Source of the DNA: Rubrivivax sp.
GTDB taxonomy: Bacteria > Pseudomonadota > Gammaproteobacteria > Burkholderiales > Burkholderiaceae_C
Direction of reading: 5' to 3'
Length of the DNA: 64,000 bases
NCBI GenBank assembly: GCA_030680415.1
Contig: JAUXVE010000095.1
Span: forward strand, 1-64,000
Shown: positions 31,873 through 43,025 of the stretch, piece after piece
How the letters are laid out: each line of letters begins with the position of its first letter
Position numbering within the stretch: position 1 is the first letter of the stretch
Program-made: the position numbers and the translations under genes
Notes under the pieces: generated by a model
The model's input: only the letters and a program-made list of their open reading frames with translations
Database searches by the model: none
Told to the model about the DNA's origin: nothing

Positions 31873-34236
31873 TCAACCCGACTGGTGGCTGCGCACGCGC
31901 GCCTCGATGCGCGCGCGCAGCCGCCAGCGGCCGGCGTCGGCCAGCATGCGGCCGGCCCAGCGGAAGACGTTGAATTCGCGCACCGTGCTGCGCAGGCTGG
32001 CCATGCGTTCGCGTTGCTCGGCCACCGGCATGGTGGCGGCGCGGTTCAGTGCGTCGGCGGTCTCCTCCACGTGGTACGGATTCACGATCAGGGCCTCGGT
32101 CAATTCGCGCGCCGCGCCGGCGAAACGGCTCAGGATCAGCACGCCCTGCAGGTCGTCGCGCGCGGCCACGAACTCCTTGCACACCAGGTTCATGCCGTCG
32201 TGCAGGCTGGTCACGACGCAGACGTCGGCGGCGCGAAAAAGCTCCATCACCGCGTCGTGCTCGTGGTGCTGGGCCAGCAGGTGCACCGGCTGGTAGCCGG
32301 GGCGGCCGTAGCGCTGGTTGATGCGCTCGGTGACGCGCTCGATGCGCTCCTGGAAGCTGCGGTACTCGTCGAGTGCGCTGCGCGAGGGCGCTGCCACCTG
32401 CACGAAGACGAAACGGCCGATCCAGGACGGCCATTTCTCGAGCAACCGCTCGACGGCGTTGAGCCGTTCGAGGATGCCCTTGGTGTAGTCGAAACGGTCC
32501 ACGCCCACTGCGATGCAAGCCTGAGGCGGCAGGCCCAGGCGCTCGATCACGCGGCTGCGGCACTCGGCCACCGGTGCCCAGCTGGCCACCATCTCGTCGC
32601 TGGGCCATTCGATCGATATCGGGTAGCTCTCGATCAGCGTCTCCTTGTCCTGGAACGAGATGGTGGAATATTCGTGCTCGATGCGGGCCTCGAGATAGCG
32701 GTCCACCGTCTCGATGAAGTTCTTGCAGTGGTAGCGGGTGTGAAAGCCCAGGATCGTGCTGCCCAGCATGCCCTGCAGGATCTCGCGCCGCCAGGGGCAG
32801 ATGCCGAAGGATTCCGGGTTGGGCCACGGGATGTGCCAGAAGGTCAGGATGGTGGCCTGCGGCAGCTGCTCGCGGATCATCGCCGGCAGCAGCGCGAAGT
32901 GGTAGTCCTGCACCAGCACCACCGGGTCGGCACTGCGCGCCTCGGCGACCACGGCGTCGGCAAAACGCTGGTTGATGGCGCGGTAGGCCGCCCAGTCGGA
33001 CTCGCGGAACACCGGACGCACATGCGCGACATGGCACAGCGGCCACATGCCTTCGTTGGCGAAGCCGTAGTAGTAGCCCTGCTCCTCTTCGGCCGTGAGC
33101 CAGATGCGACGCAGCCAGTACTCCTCGCGCCCCGGGGGTACGCGCACGCGGTCGTCGCCGTCGACCACGTCGCGGTCGGCACCGCCGCTGCCGTGGGCCA
33201 CCCAGGTGCCCGAGCAGGCGCGCATCACCGGCTCGACGGCCGTCACCAGGCCGCTGGCCGGGCGCTTGACGACGACGCCGCCGGCACCGTGCTCGTGGAT
33301 GTAGGGTTCGCGGTTGGAGACCACGATGACCTGGTCGCCGCTGAGCCGCGTGCGCAACAGCGTGCGCAGGCGTTCGGCGGTCCATTCGGCGTCGGGACCC
33401 TGTGCACGACGGTACTCGTCCTCCAGGTCGCGCAGCCGGTGGCGCAGGTCGGCCGCGAACGGCGCCAGTTCGGGCGGTGCCGCCAACAGCGGGCTGAGCA
33501 GGCCCTCGCCGCGCATGATGGCGCGTACGCCGTTGACCCAGCCGCGCCAGCTGAGCTGGGCCACGACCACGGTGATGACGGCGATGACCAGGCCCAGCGC
33601 CGCGATGAGGCCGATCAGGTAGCGCTGCGTGTCCTGGCTGCGGCGGTCGATGAAGCTCAGGTCGTGCACCAACACCAGTCGCGCCACCAGCACCATGGGT
33701 GCGGCGGCAGCCTCGGGCGCTGCGGCGGCGGCCGCCGAGGCGGCACTGGCCGCTGCCGCTGCCGCCCGACGCGCGCCAGCCGGCTCGGTGATGGGCACCG
33801 GCGCCGGCGCCGCAGGGCGCTGGCCCATGATGTCCTGCACGCCCACGTGCACGGCCCCGCCCGCCAGGCCCAGGCGCGGCTCGGCCCGTGCGACCAGCTG
33901 CATGGCGGCCGCGCAGGACAGGTCGTCCGGAAAGCGCTCGGTGCTCAGCAGCACCCGCCCGTCGGGGCTGCACAAGGCCACCGCAAACAGGCGTTCATCC
34001 TGGGCCGCGCGGTCGAGCAATGGGCGCAGGCGCTGCAGCCGATTTGCCGCCAGGCCCTCGGCGATCGAATCCGACAAGGCGTTGGCGACGAGCTGGCCGC
34101 GGCTGTCGAGGTCGCGACTGAACCAGCGCAGCGTGACCTGGTCCATCAGCGGCACCGCCAGGGAGGCCGCGAGGATCAGCGTGGCCCCCAGCGGCAGCAG
34201 GAAGCGCAACTGCAGGCGCCACGTTCTCATGGCCAT
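31873..34236 (-). CDS. otsA: membrane-anchored trehalose-6-phosphate synthase with N-terminal sensor-like region
   Basis: A 787-residue protein. Residues about 11-31 form a first membrane helix, 32-205 an extracytoplasmic region with a folded part ([19 protein letters not shown]) and an Ala-rich linker (157-180), 206-228 a second helix, and 229-275 a HAMP-like charged segment. From about 302 a GT20 domain begins ([13 protein letters not shown]) with the OtsA signatures [27 protein letters not shown] (Arg and Lys for phosphate/UDP-glucose) and [17 protein letters not shown]20 makes trehalose-6-phosphate from UDP-glucose and glucose-6-phosphate. The sensor-like layout suggests that membrane or osmotic signals modulate the synthase; this is inference. 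No otsB phosphatase gene is in the window. ATGs at 34236 and 34230 are both possible starts. Confidence 0.9.
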   Translation of the reverse strand: MAMRTWRLQLRFLLPLGATLILAASLAVPLMDQVTLRWFSRDLDSRGQLVANALSDSIAEGLAANRLQRLRPLLDRAAQDERLFAVALCSPDGRVLLSTERFPDDLSCAAAMQLVARAEPRLGLAGGAVHVGVQDIMGQRPAAPAPVPITEPAGARRAAAAAASAASAAAAAAPEAAAAPMVLVARLVLVHDLSFIDRRSQDTQRYLIGLIAALGLVIAVITVVVAQLSWRGWVNGVRAIMRGEGLLSPLLAAPPELAPFAADLRHRLRDLEDEYRRAQGPDAEWTAERLRTLLRTRLSGDQVIVVSNREPYIHEHGAGGVVVKRPASGLVTAVEPVMRACSGTWVAHGSGGADRDVVDGDDRVRVPPGREEYWLRRIWLTAEEEQGYYYGFANEGMWPLCHVAHVRPVFRESDWAAYRAINQRFADAVVAEARSADPVVLVQDYHFALLPAMIREQLPQATILTFWHIPWPNPESFGICPWRREILQGMLGSTILGFHTRYHCKNFIETVDRYLEARIEHEYSTISFQDKETLIESYPISIEWPSDEMVASWAPVAECRSRVIERLGLPPQACIAVGVDRFDYTKGILERLNAVERLLEKWPSWIGRFVFVQVAAPSRSALDEYRSFQERIERVTERINQRYGRPGYQPVHLLAQHHEHDAVMELFRAADVCVVTSLHDGMNLVCKEFVAARDDLQGVLILSRFAGAARELTEALIVNPYHVEETADALNRAATMPVAEQRERMASLRSTVREFNVFRWAGRMLADAGRWRLRARIEARVRSHQSG

Positions 34237-34294
34237 GGCCGACCCGCCTCGGCGGCGCTGCGCCCGTATGCATTTGCGTTCATGTGGTTTCCTG

Positions 34295-34320
34295 CTATCT
34301 TTGGACAAATATATACTGCT
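34295..34320. promoter_or_regulatory. AT-rich promoter-like island between otsA and the DUF3014 gene
   Basis: A strikingly AT-rich stretch within a 70% GC region, containing TATACT (34312-34317) on the plus strand and TATATT on the minus strand. It lies in the only intergenic gap between the divergent otsA and DUF3014 genes, so promoters for one or both probably sit here. No strong -35 element is evident. Confidence 0.35.
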
Positions 34321-34372
34321 TGGCGGCGGTTCCCCATGGCGGTCGCGGCCGCATCGACGAGGAGAAACGGTG

Positions 34373-34408
34373 ATGAAGCGTTCCAAGCCCTGGGCAGGAC
34401 GGCCGTGA
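34373..34408 (+). other. 11-codon leader ORF with the only strong ribosome binding site before DUF3014
   Basis: An AGGAGA site stands 7 bases before this ATG. The frame encodes MKRSKPWAGRP and stops at 34408, where TGA overlaps an in-frame GTG (34405) of the DUF3014 gene. The peptide reads like the natural cytoplasmic start of the membrane protein that continues in the next frame. Either translation re-initiates at the GTG, or one base has been lost here. Confidence 0.5.
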
Positions 34409-35250
34409 CGCGCGGCACCGCCGTGGCGGCCGGCGCCGTCGTCATTCTTGCGCTGCTGGGCGCCGCAGCGCTGTTGTGGTGGCCACGAACCGCACCGGCG
34501 CCAGCGCTCGACGTGCCGGCCGAACCCATCGCGGCGGCGACCCCGGCTTCAGCCGCACCAGCGGCGCCAGTTGCTTCGCCCGTCGCCGCCGCGCCCGTAC
34601 CCGCCTCGGCCCCCGAGCCCAGAGCCGCCGCTGCGCCGCTGACTGCCACCGGCATCGGCCAGGCCTTTGCCGACCTGCTGGGCGCCAAGGCGGTGCAGCG
34701 CTGGCTGCTGCTCGACGACTTTGCGCGCCGCTTCGTGGCCACACTGGACAACCTCGGTCGCTCACAGGCGCCGTCGATGCTTTGGCCGATCCATCCGGTG
34801 GCCGGCCGCGTCGCGGTCATCGAGCACGGCGGCCGCACGGTGATCGATGCCGACAACGCCTTGCGCTACACGCCCTTCGTGCATTGGATCGAAGAGGTCG
34901 ACAGCGCCGCTGCGGTGGAACTGTACGTGCGCCTGCTGCCGCTGCTGCAGCAGGCCTATGAAGAGCTGGGTTTCCCCGGACGCCGCTTCCACACGCGGCT
35001 GCTGGAGGTCGTCGATCACCTGCTCGACGCCCCCGAGTCACCGACACTCATCGAGGTCCGGCTGACCGACGTCAAGGGGCCCATCCCCTCGCTGCGGCCC
35101 TGGGTGCGTTACGAGTTCGCCGACGCGGCGCTGGAATCGGCCAGCGCGGGCCACAAGCTCATGGTGCGTGTCGGTACGCCCAACCAGCGCCGCCTGAAGG
35201 CCAAGCTCGTGGAGTTGCGCGCGGAACTGGTGCGGCGAGCGAGGGAGTGA
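34405..35250 (+). CDS. DUF3014 membrane-anchored protein
   Basis: A protein of about 281 residues from the GTG at 34405. One membrane helix (AVAAGAVVILALLGAAALLWW) is followed by a Pro/Ala-rich linker of about 55 residues and a globular domain starting near LTATGIGQAFADLLG, with LLLDDFARRFVATLDNLGR, HPVAGRVAVIEHGG and RYTPFVHWIEEVDS. This matches DUF3014, a periplasm-facing family without known function. The frame is also open upstream to an ATG at 34336, but the strong ribosome site belongs to an overlapping 11-codon frame. It diverges from otsA. DUF3014 is not known to be linked to trehalose. Confidence 0.78.
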   Translation: MTRGTAVAAGAVVILALLGAAALLWWPRTAPAPALDVPAEPIAAATPASAAPAAPVASPVAAAPVPASAPEPRAAAAPLTATGIGQAFADLLGAKAVQRWLLLDDFARRFVATLDNLGRSQAPSMLWPIHPVAGRVAVIEHGGRTVIDADNALRYTPFVHWIEEVDSAAAVELYVRLLPLLQQAYEELGFPGRRFHTRLLEVVDHLLDAPESPTLIEVRLTDVKGPIPSLRPWVRYEFADAALESASAGHKLMVRVGTPNQRRLKAKLVELRAELVRRARE

Positions 35251-35377
35251 CGCGACAGGCGACAGGTTTCGTCTCCCCGCCACCCCGTCGCGCCGGTCAA
35301 CGGCGGCCGATCAGCAGCCCGACCAGAAGACAGACCCCCGTTCGTGCAAGGCCTTCGACGGGCCGGCCCGCCTGACA

Positions 35378-36580
35378 TCACCAGGCCCGGCCGCCTTGTT
35401 GCAGCGCCCGACGCGCCAGCAGGAAGGTCGCCGCGTTCCAGCTTTGACCTGCCATGCCCATGGGCACCCCCGAGCGGCCATGAAGCCACTCGGTGAAACG
35501 CCAGCCGTCCAGAGCGTTCACGCGTGCGAGTTCGCCGAGTTGCTGCCAGGCCATGTCGTGCAGGCCCAGCCGGGCCAGCGCCATGACCCAGAAACCCCCC
35601 ACGAACGGCCAGACACCGCCGTTGTGGTACTGGTGCACCCGGTTCTGCTGGTGGCGCGCCATGTAGGGCCGCCACAGTTCATGTTCGCGCGACAGCGGAT
35701 GCAGCACCACCCGTATCGGATACGGCTCGCTGGCGCGGGCGGTGGCGAGGGTCTGCACGATGCCGTGGCCCTTGGACTCGCCGGCAGCTCCGCACAGGAT
35801 GGCCAGCACGTTGCCGAACACGTCGCCCTCGTTGCCGGCAAAGGCCAGGTTGACGAAGCTGAGATACAGCCCGCCGTCGCGCCGGCCGCGACGCGCGTAA
35901 TGCCTCAGCAGCCGCGCCCGGTGGTATTCGGGCAGGTCGTGCTGGAAGGGGTCGAACAGGTGGTTGAAGTGGTGGTGGGTGGCCTCGGCGTCGGCCAGCG
36001 CAAAGCGCCGCTTGACCTCGACCCACAGGGCATTGGTGTAGAGAACGTAGCCGGAGCGCGGCATGATGTCGGCCCAGTCGCTGGCCTCGTTCTGCTGCAG
36101 CAGCCGGAAGTGCTGGTGTTCCTGCGCCAGCAGCCAGCCGATCGCCCGCGCGATGCCGTCCTGCCAGCGTGCGGCGCCGACCGTGCCGTGGCGCCGCAGG
36201 TGGTCCACCGCGATCAGCCACCACAGCGTGGCGTCGATGCAGCCCAGGTACCAGAAGTCGGCGTCGCGGCCGTCGGGGTCGACGTACTTCGGGATCTGGC
36301 CGTTGCCGGCCTGCTCACGGGCCAGCGCGTCCAGGGTGTCGATGGCGCCCTGCTCGAGCCTCGCATCGCCGCTGCCGCACATCGCCAGCGCGCAGATGGC
36401 ACCGTCGCGGCCGAAGATGCGCGTGTAGCGGCGGGCCTCGGCCGCCTCGGTGCGGCTGGCGGCCAGGATGCCGTGCGCGGAGAGATTGCGCTCCAGCAGC
36501 GCCAGCGATTCGCGCGCGCAGGCCTCGATCGCCGCCGCGGTCGTGGGCGCTGTATCGCCTGCCGTCCCGGATCGGTTCAA
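35378..36580 (-). CDS. glycogen-debranching-type glycosidase (GH100/amylo-1,6-glucosidase-like)
   Basis: A 400-residue (alpha/alpha)6-barrel protein. Recognisable blocks: RRYTRIFGRDGAICALAM, GQIPKYVDPDGRDADFWYLG, IDATLWWLIAVDHL, QQNEASDWADIMPRSGYVLY and HNGGVWPFVGGFWVMAL. These resemble the glycosidase domain of amylo-alpha-1,6-glucosidase/GH100 neutral invertase-like proteins; Asp in FGRDGA and Asp/Glu in NEASDWAD are likely catalytic. It is the last gene of the glgB-to-treY operon, its ATG overlapping the treY stop. A role in trimming alpha-1,6 branches or hydrolysing an oligosaccharide is inferred from context. It might partly replace the decayed treX in this operon. The stretch 35251-35377 shows nothing. 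Confidence 0.75.
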   Translation of the reverse strand: MNRSGTAGDTAPTTAAAIEACARESLALLERNLSAHGILAASRTEAAEARRYTRIFGRDGAICALAMCGSGDARLEQGAIDTLDALAREQAGNGQIPKYVDPDGRDADFWYLGCIDATLWWLIAVDHLRRHGTVGAARWQDGIARAIGWLLAQEHQHFRLLQQNEASDWADIMPRSGYVLYTNALWVEVKRRFALADAEATHHHFNHLFDPFQHDLPEYHRARLLRHYARRGRRDGGLYLSFVNLAFAGNEGDVFGNVLAILCGAAGESKGHGIVQTLATARASEPYPIRVVLHPLSREHELWRPYMARHQQNRVHQYHNGGVWPFVGGFWVMALARLGLHDMAWQQLGELARVNALDGWRFTEWLHGRSGVPMGMAGQSWNAATFLLARRALQQGGRAW

Positions 36581-39408
36581 GGGGGCCCGGGCCAGGCACC
36601 GAACAGCGCCGCGACCGGGAATTCCGTCAGCACCGAGGCCAGCGGCAGGCTGGCCGCCGCCGGCGTGTCGCCGCCTGCGGTCAGTGCGTGGCGCCGACCG
36701 CTGATGGCGTCCTCGAGCCAGGGCACCTGTGCGTCGGTGGCCGCGGCATCGGCCTCGGGCCAGACGACGGCGGTGTCAGCCCAGGCGACGCCCTGCGGTG
36801 CCGCGCCCACCGGGCAAGCCAGCGACGCATACAGCCGCGCCGCGATGACGACCAGCCAAGCTCCGCCGTGACGGCGCCCAAAGGCCACGATGTGTCGCGC
36901 ATGGGTGCCTCGCACCTCGAGCGCCACGTACTCGGACTGCCGCAGCATGGCATCGTGCTCGCGGCGCAGCTGCAGTGCGCGCCAGGTGACCCAGAACTTG
37001 GCGCGGCCGTCCACCGCATGCGCCACCAACTCACGCAGCGCTGCGCTGCGCTCGGGCAGCGCGAGCAGCTGGCGCGACTCCTCGATGAGGCGGCGGCGCT
37101 GCGCGAAGTCGATGGGGCGGCGGTTGTCCGGATCCACCAGCGACAGCCCGATGAGCTCGTGGCCCTGGTAGAAGTCGGGCACCCCCGGCGACAGGGTCTT
37201 GACGACGGCCAGGGTCAGGCCGTTGAGGGCCCCGTACCAGGCGATCACTTCGGCGTTCGATTGCAGGTCGGCCAGGAACAGGTTGCCCTCGCGCCGGCCC
37301 AGCAGCGCCTGCACGAAAGCCGCGAGAGCGGCTTCGTAGGCCTCGTCGGGGTTCATCCAGCTGCTGACCGCCTTTGATTCGCGCACCGACTTGAGCATCG
37401 CCTGCTGAATGCGCGCGGCGTACTCGGCCAGGCCGGCGTCGTCGATCGCTCCCGCGGGCAGGCTGCCCACCAGCAGCTGGTAGAGCAGGTATTCGTCGTT
37501 GCGCGTCGGCGCCAGCCGGGCGTTGACGGTGTGCTTGTGGCGGCGGTTCATGCGCGTCCAGCGTCGCGTGGACAGCCGCCAGGCCGCGGGCATTTCGCTG
37601 ATGACGTCGATGCGCGCGCGCACGTCTTCCGAGCGCTTGGCGTCGTGGGTCGAAGTGGTCAGCATGGCGCTCGGCCTGTGCTGAGCGCGCTCGCGCGTAA
37701 TGGCATGGAAGGCCGTCACCGAGATACCGAAGTCGTCGGGTTCGCCACCGACGTCGTTCACCGATATCAGCCGGTGGTGACGGTACAGCGCCGTGTCTTC
37801 GATGCCCTTGGCCACTACCGGCGCGGTGTACTGCTGCAGGCGCTGCGCAAAGGCGCGGCAGCGTTCGGCCAGACCAGCCGGCGCCCCGTGCAGCGGCCGC
37901 CCCAGCAGCGCCTGGCGCAGCGAGTGCAGCGTGAAGTCGCGCGTGCGGCGGTCCTCGCGCGCCAACCGCAGCAGGGTGCCCGACAGCACCGTCAACTCGC
38001 CGGCCAGGCTGCCGTCCATCACGACGTGGCGGCACCGCCACGACAGGGTGTCGAAGCCCTCGAACTCGTCGGGCGCGAAGACGCGCCAGACACGGTCGAG
38101 CCGCGCCTTCGATGCCGGGTCGATGGGCAGGCCGTTGACGACGTTGGCAAAGCGATAGCCGGTGGTGCCGTGCAAGGCCCAGTCGCGCGGCACCTGCTCG
38201 TGCGCGGCGACGATCTTCTCGGCCACCACGTACAGCGGCAGCTCGGGCGGCATGCCGTCGCCGCCGGGCAAGGGCGGGGGCAGGCCCGCCACTTCGGCAT
38301 AGCGCCGCTGCAGGCGGCTGAAATAGCCGGCCGGGTCGGCCAGGCCATCGGGATGGTCCAGGCGCAGGCCGTCGATGGCGCCGGCGGCAGCCAGTTCCAG
38401 GATCAACCGGTGTGTGGCCTCGAAGACCTCGGCACGCTCCATGCGCAGCGCCGCGAGCTCGTTGATATCGAAGAAGCGCCGGTAGTTGATCTCGTCGCCG
38501 GCCACCCGCCAGTGGGCGAGACGGTAGGGCTGGGCATCGATCAGCGCACTCAAGGTGTCGAAGCTGGCACGCTCGCCAGGGCGGCCGTTGATGCGGGCAA
38601 CGACGCCATCGATGGCCTGCACGAGCGCCGGTTGGCGTCGCAGGCAGGCGGCCAGGCGGGCCTTCAGCACCGACTTGTCGGATTGACGGCGCAGACGCGC
38701 CTGGCCGTCGGCGCCGTGGTGCGCCGGCAGACGGTCCAGCCCGTCGGCCACGGCCTGCAACTCGGCGCGGCTGCCCAGCGGCGCAGGCAAGGTCTGCAGG
38801 GCGCGGCGCAGCAGCGGTCCGTATGCCGCCGGGTCCAGCGGCAGACGGTGTTCGTGGCAGCGCAGCGTGAAGTAGCCACGCTCGGCGTCGAAAGCGAGCT
38901 GCAGCTCGCCGCGCTCGAGCACCAGGCCGTACTGGTCGCCCAGGATCGGCAGCAGCACCTTGCCCGTGAGCGCCGGGTCGGGCGAATGCCAGTCGATGTC
39001 GAAATAATTCGCATAGGTGGACGACGCGCCGTTCTCCAGTACGTCCAGCCACCAGGCGTTGTCGCCGCCGAGCACACCCATGTGGTTGGGCACGATGTCC
39101 ACGAGCAGGCCCATGCCGTGGCGGTGCAGCGCCGCCACCAGGCGGTCGAACTCATCGCGCGTGCCGAGTTCGGGGTTGAGCTCGCCATGGTCGACCACGT
39201 CGTAGCCGTGCTGGCTGCCGGGGCGCGCGCGCAGCACCGGTGAACAATACAGATGACTGACGCCGAGGTCGGCCAGGTAGGGCACCAGCGCCGTGGCGTC
39301 GGCGAAGCGGCAGCCGGCGTGCAGTTGCACGCGGTAGGTGGCGCGCGGCACTCTGGCGCGGGCCGGCCGTGCCGTCGTCGGCGGCGCACTGCCGGCCATG
39401 TCCTTCAT
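36577..39408 (-). CDS. treY: maltooligosyl trehalose synthase
   Basis: A 943-residue GH13 enzyme that converts the reducing-end alpha-1,4 bond of maltodextrins to alpha-1,1, making maltooligosyl-trehalose. N-terminal [20 protein letters not shown] and [20 protein letters not shown] are typical. Catalytic residues are Asp in [14 protein letters not shown], Glu in [12 protein letters not shown] and Asp in [16 protein letters not shown]. The TreY-specific [20 protein letters not shown] is present. The start at 39408 overlaps the treZ stop. Length exceeds the usual 700-850 residues because of a long middle region. It works in series with TreZ. Confidence 0.94.
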   Translation of the reverse strand: MKDMAGSAPPTTARPARARVPRATYRVQLHAGCRFADATALVPYLADLGVSHLYCSPVLRARPGSQHGYDVVDHGELNPELGTRDEFDRLVAALHRHGMGLLVDIVPNHMGVLGGDNAWWLDVLENGASSTYANYFDIDWHSPDPALTGKVLLPILGDQYGLVLERGELQLAFDAERGYFTLRCHEHRLPLDPAAYGPLLRRALQTLPAPLGSRAELQAVADGLDRLPAHHGADGQARLRRQSDKSVLKARLAACLRRQPALVQAIDGVVARINGRPGERASFDTLSALIDAQPYRLAHWRVAGDEINYRRFFDINELAALRMERAEVFEATHRLILELAAAGAIDGLRLDHPDGLADPAGYFSRLQRRYAEVAGLPPPLPGGDGMPPELPLYVVAEKIVAAHEQVPRDWALHGTTGYRFANVVNGLPIDPASKARLDRVWRVFAPDEFEGFDTLSWRCRHVVMDGSLAGELTVLSGTLLRLAREDRRTRDFTLHSLRQALLGRPLHGAPAGLAERCRAFAQRLQQYTAPVVAKGIEDTALYRHHRLISVNDVGGEPDDFGISVTAFHAITRERAQHRPSAMLTTSTHDAKRSEDVRARIDVISEMPAAWRLSTRRWTRMNRRHKHTVNARLAPTRNDEYLLYQLLVGSLPAGAIDDAGLAEYAARIQQAMLKSVRESKAVSSWMNPDEAYEAALAAFVQALLGRREGNLFLADLQSNAEVIAWYGALNGLTLAVVKTLSPGVPDFYQGHELIGLSLVDPDNRRPIDFAQRRRLIEESRQLLALPERSAALRELVAHAVDGRAKFWVTWRALQLRREHDAMLRQSEYVALEVRGTHARHIVAFGRRHGGAWLVVIAARLYASLACPVGAAPQGVAWADTAVVWPEADAAATDAQVPWLEDAISGRRHALTAGGDTPAAASLPLASVLTEFPVAALFGAWPGPP

Positions 39409-41237
39409 GCCGCCTCCACGGCCACTTGCACCGACCACGCGGGCAGCACCGCACCGGCGGCGTGGCTGCGGTAGACGATGCGACCCGGCAGCGAGGCCGC
39501 CAGGGTGGCAGACCCGTCGTGGTCGGCAAGTTGGGCCAGCAGATGCCAGCGGCGGCCCGCGGCGAGCGGCCAGGTGACCCGCAGCGTGCCCGCTGCCGGC
39601 AACTCCCAACGACCGCTGCGTGCTTCGGCCAGCCAGGGCATCAGCTCGCGCTGTCGGCAGTGCAGCAGCTCGGTGTAAAGCGCCAGCATGCGCGCTTGAG
39701 GCGCGCGCTGGCATTGCGGCCAGTCGAGCTTGCTGTTCAGGAACGTACTTTCGGCATTCGGGTCGGGAATGCGGCTGCGCACCGCCGGGTCGGCAAAGCG
39801 GGCGAAGCGGCCGAACTCGGCACGCCGGCCGTTCCTGACGGCCTGGGCCAGCTCGCCATCGAAATCGCAGAAGTACTGGAAAGGCGTGGCGGCGGCGTAT
39901 TCCTCGCCCATGAACAGCATCGGGGGCGACGGGGCCAGCAGCACGCAGGCCGCCAGGGCGCGCAGTGCATCGTCGCGGCCCGCGGCCGCCGCCTGTTGTG
40001 CGATGCGGTCGCCGAAGGCGCGGTTGCCGACCTGGTCGTGCGTCTGCAGCGAATTGACGAAAGCCAGCGGTGGCAGGTGCGCCGACGGCGTGCCGCGCGG
40101 CCTGCCTCCGGCGTAGACCGAAGCCTCGCCCTGGTAGGCGAATCCTTCGGCCAGCGCGCGGCCGAACTGCTGCAGCGGCGTGGCCGCGAAGTCGATGTAG
40201 TAGCCGTCGGTCTCGCCGCTGGCCAGCACGTGCAGCGCATGGTGCAAGTCGTCGTTCCATTGCGCGTCGGCGCCCGAGGCCAGGCCCGCTGCGTCACGCA
40301 CGAGCCGCGCAGCGTCGTTGTCGTGGTTCTCCAGGATCAGGTGCACCGCGCGCTTGCGCCCCGGACCGTTGCGCAGCTCCAGCGCCAGTTCGTCGGCGAA
40401 GTGCAGCGCCGAGCGGTCGCGCATGGCGTGCACGGCGTCGATGCGCAGGCCGTCGAGGTGGAACTCCTCCACCCAGTACAGCGCGTTGTGGATGAAGAAG
40501 TCGCGCACCGTGCGGCTGTGCTCGCCATCGAAATTGATCGCCGCGCCCCAGGGCGTGGGCACCTCGCTGTTGAAGAAGGCACGGGCGTAGGCGTGCAGGT
40601 AGTTGCCGTCCGGGCCGAAGTGGTTGTAGACGACGTCCAGCAGCACCATCAGGCCGCGCGCGTGGGCCGCTGAGACCAGCTGCTTGAACGCGTCGGGTAT
40701 ACCGTAGCTGGCATCGGGCGCAAAGAGCAGCACGCCGTCGTAGCCCCAGCCGCGGCGGCCGGGAAAGTCGGCCACCGGCATCAGCTCGATCGCCGTCACG
40801 CCCAGGGCCACCAGGTCATCGAGGCGGCCGATCGCGGCACTGAAAGTCCCTTCGGGCGTGAAGCAGCCGACATGCAGTTCGTAGATCACCGCCTCATGCC
40901 AGGGCCGACCGCGCCAGGCGTCGTCGGACCAGTCAAAGGCCAGCGGGTCGGTCAACGCACTCGGCCCGTGCACGTCATCGGGATTGCAGCGTGAAGCCGG
41001 ATCGGGCACCGCCGCACCGCCATCGACGCGAAAGGCGTAGCGGGCGTTCGCGTCGGCATGCTCCGCGGCGAGCTCGAACCAGCCACCGGCGAGCGGCTGC
41101 ATCGCATGGTCGCCGGCTTGCGGACCGCCGATGCGAACCAGATCGACGCGCTGCGCAGCGGGGGCCCAGAGTCGGAACAGTGCCGTGCCGTCGGTGTCGA
41201 GGCGGGCGCCAAAGGGCATCTCGTGCCGGCGCTTCAC
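39405..41237 (-). CDS. treZ: malto-oligosyltrehalose trehalohydrolase
   Basis: A 610-residue GH13 enzyme that releases free trehalose from the TreY product. It has an N-terminal beta domain ([16 protein letters not shown]), then [20 protein letters not shown]. Catalytic residues are Asp in [14 protein letters not shown], Glu in [13 protein letters not shown] and Asp in [34 protein letters not shown] marks the eighth barrel strand. It starts with GTG at 41237, overlapping the stop of the decayed treX; an ATG at 41219 (MPFGARL) is an alternative. It overlaps treY at its end. Confidence 0.94.
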   Translation of the reverse strand: MKRRHEMPFGARLDTDGTALFRLWAPAAQRVDLVRIGGPQAGDHAMQPLAGGWFELAAEHADANARYAFRVDGGAAVPDPASRCNPDDVHGPSALTDPLAFDWSDDAWRGRPWHEAVIYELHVGCFTPEGTFSAAIGRLDDLVALGVTAIELMPVADFPGRRGWGYDGVLLFAPDASYGIPDAFKQLVSAAHARGLMVLLDVVYNHFGPDGNYLHAYARAFFNSEVPTPWGAAINFDGEHSRTVRDFFIHNALYWVEEFHLDGLRIDAVHAMRDRSALHFADELALELRNGPGRKRAVHLILENHDNDAARLVRDAAGLASGADAQWNDDLHHALHVLASGETDGYYIDFAATPLQQFGRALAEGFAYQGEASVYAGGRPRGTPSAHLPPLAFVNSLQTHDQVGNRAFGDRIAQQAAAAGRDDALRALAACVLLAPSPPMLFMGEEYAAATPFQYFCDFDGELAQAVRNGRRAEFGRFARFADPAVRSRIPDPNAESTFLNSKLDWPQCQRAPQARMLALYTELLHCRQRELMPWLAEARSGRWELPAAGTLRVTWPLAAGRRWHLLAQLADHDGSATLAASLPGRIVYRSHAAGAVLPAWSVQVAVEAA

Positions 41238-43025
41238 GGCGGCACCCGAGTTGCGAAGCGGATCAGCGCCAACGCACGGCCCGACAGCTCGTACGGCGTC
41301 GCCGGGCCGACGCGCACCTGCGCCGGCGTGACCGCCAGCGCGGTATCGATCAGCAACTCACCGGCGCCCAGCCCCAGGTCGGCCGGCAAGGTGAAGGTCA
41401 CCGGGTTGGCATCGGCGTTGAAGAGCAGCACGAAGCTGTCGTCGCGCACTGCGCGGCCGCGCCCGTCGACCTCGTTCAGCCCGTCTCCCGACAGGAAGAC
41501 GGCCAGCGCGCGGGCGTGGCCGTGACCCCATTCCTGGTCGGTCATTTCCGAGCCATCGGGCTGCAGCCAGACGATGTCGCGGTTCTCTTCGCCATTGGCT
41601 TCGTTGTGCTTGTCGTTGTAGGACACCACATCGGCGAGCGTGAAGCCGTCGTGGGCAGCGACGAAATTGATGCTGGCGTAGGGCCTTCGGCTGCTGCGGT
41701 TGTAGAGGTCGCTGGAGCCTGTCAGGCGCTGCGCGAACTCACCGATGATCCCGCCCTCGCCTTTCCAGCAGGCACGCATGGTGTCGCGGTACTTGTCGTT
41801 CCATTCGGTCCAGCCGACCGGGAAGTTGCCGACCTGGTAGCCGCCCGCGCCCAGATCCCAGGGTTCAGCGATCAGCTTCACCTGCGACAGCACCGGGTCC
41901 TGGCGCAGGATGTCGAAGAAGGCGCTCAGGCGGTCCACCGCATGCAGTTCGCGCGCCAGCGCCGAAGCCAGGTCGAAGCGAAAGCCGTCGACGTGCATCT
42001 CGGTGACCCAGTAGCGCAGCGAATCCATCAACAGCTGCAGCACACGGGGATGCTGCATGTTCAGCGTGTTGCCGCAACCGGTGAAGTCCTGGTAGTAACG
42101 CTGGTCGTCGGGCATGAGGCGGTAGTACGCCGCATTGTCGATGCCGCGAAAGCACAGCGTCGGCCCACACTCGCTGCCTTCGGCGGTGTGGTTGTAGACG
42201 ACGTCGAGCAGCACCTCGATGCCCACCTCATGAAGCGTGCGCACCATGGTCTTGAACTCGCCGACCTTGCCCGTGGCGCTGTAACGGTGCTCGGGGGCGA
42301 AATAGCCGATCGAGTTGTAGCCCCAGTAGTTGCGCAGGCCGCGCTCGACGAGATGGCGGTCGTCGAGGAACGAATGCACCGGCATCAGCTCGATCGTCGT
42401 CACACCCAGCCGCTTGAAGTGCTCGATCACCGGCGCGCAGGCCAGGCCGCCGTAGCTGCCGCGCAGCGCAGGCGGCACGTCGGGGTGCTGGCGCGTGAAG
42501 CCGCGCACATGCAGCTCGTAGATGACCGTCTCGTGCCACGGCACCCTGGGCGGCCGGTCATCGCCCCAGGTGAACGCGGACTCGACGACCTTGCAGCGAG
42601 GCAGGTAGGGCGCGCTGTCGCGGCGGTCGAACGAGAGGTCGCCCTGGCTGTGGCCGATGCGGTAGACGAACAGCGCATCGTGCCAGCGGATGCTGCCCAC
42701 GATGTTGCGCGCATAGGGGTCGAGCAGCAGCTTGTGGCCGTTGAAGCGATGGCCATCCCTGGGGCTATAGAGGCCGTAGACGCGGTAGCCATAGTGCAGC
42801 CCCGGCCGCGCCTGCGGCAGGTAGCCGTGGAAGACCTGGTCGGTCTGCTCGCGCAAGACCAGGCGCTGCACTTCATTGCGCCCGCTGGCGTCGAACAGGC
42901 ACAGCTCGACGCGCTCGCGCCGACTCGGAGAACAGCGCGAAGTTCACCCCCATGCCGTCCCAGGTGGCGCCGCGCGGGTACGGCTTGCCCGGCCACAGGG
43001 CGTCGATGACCGCAGCGCCGGCCAT
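41234..43025 (-). pseudogene. glgX: decayed glycogen debranching enzyme GlgX/TreX
   Basis: The gene starts at 43025 ([20 protein letters not shown], one-base overlap with the channel gene) and reads to FALFSESA; a superfluous base near 42916 then shifts the frame, and [15 protein letters not shown] continues in the next frame. The GH13 catalytic residues survive: Asp in [14 protein letters not shown], Glu in [11 protein letters not shown], Asp in [12 protein letters not shown]. At about 41573-41582, however, [11 protein letters not shown] runs straight into [16 protein letters not shown]; in normal GlgX these are separated by roughly 110-130 residues including strand eight (LLLSQGTPMLLAGDE-type) and the GNNNAYCQDN loop. 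The protein would be near 600 instead of 700+ residues. The deletion keeps frame, so the operon downstream stays translatable. Debranching activity is probably lost. Confidence 0.8.

Noticed and set aside
31837-34335. upstream two thirds of a long plus-strand frame ending in DUF3014
   Set aside because: Antisense to otsA; only the last part has family features.
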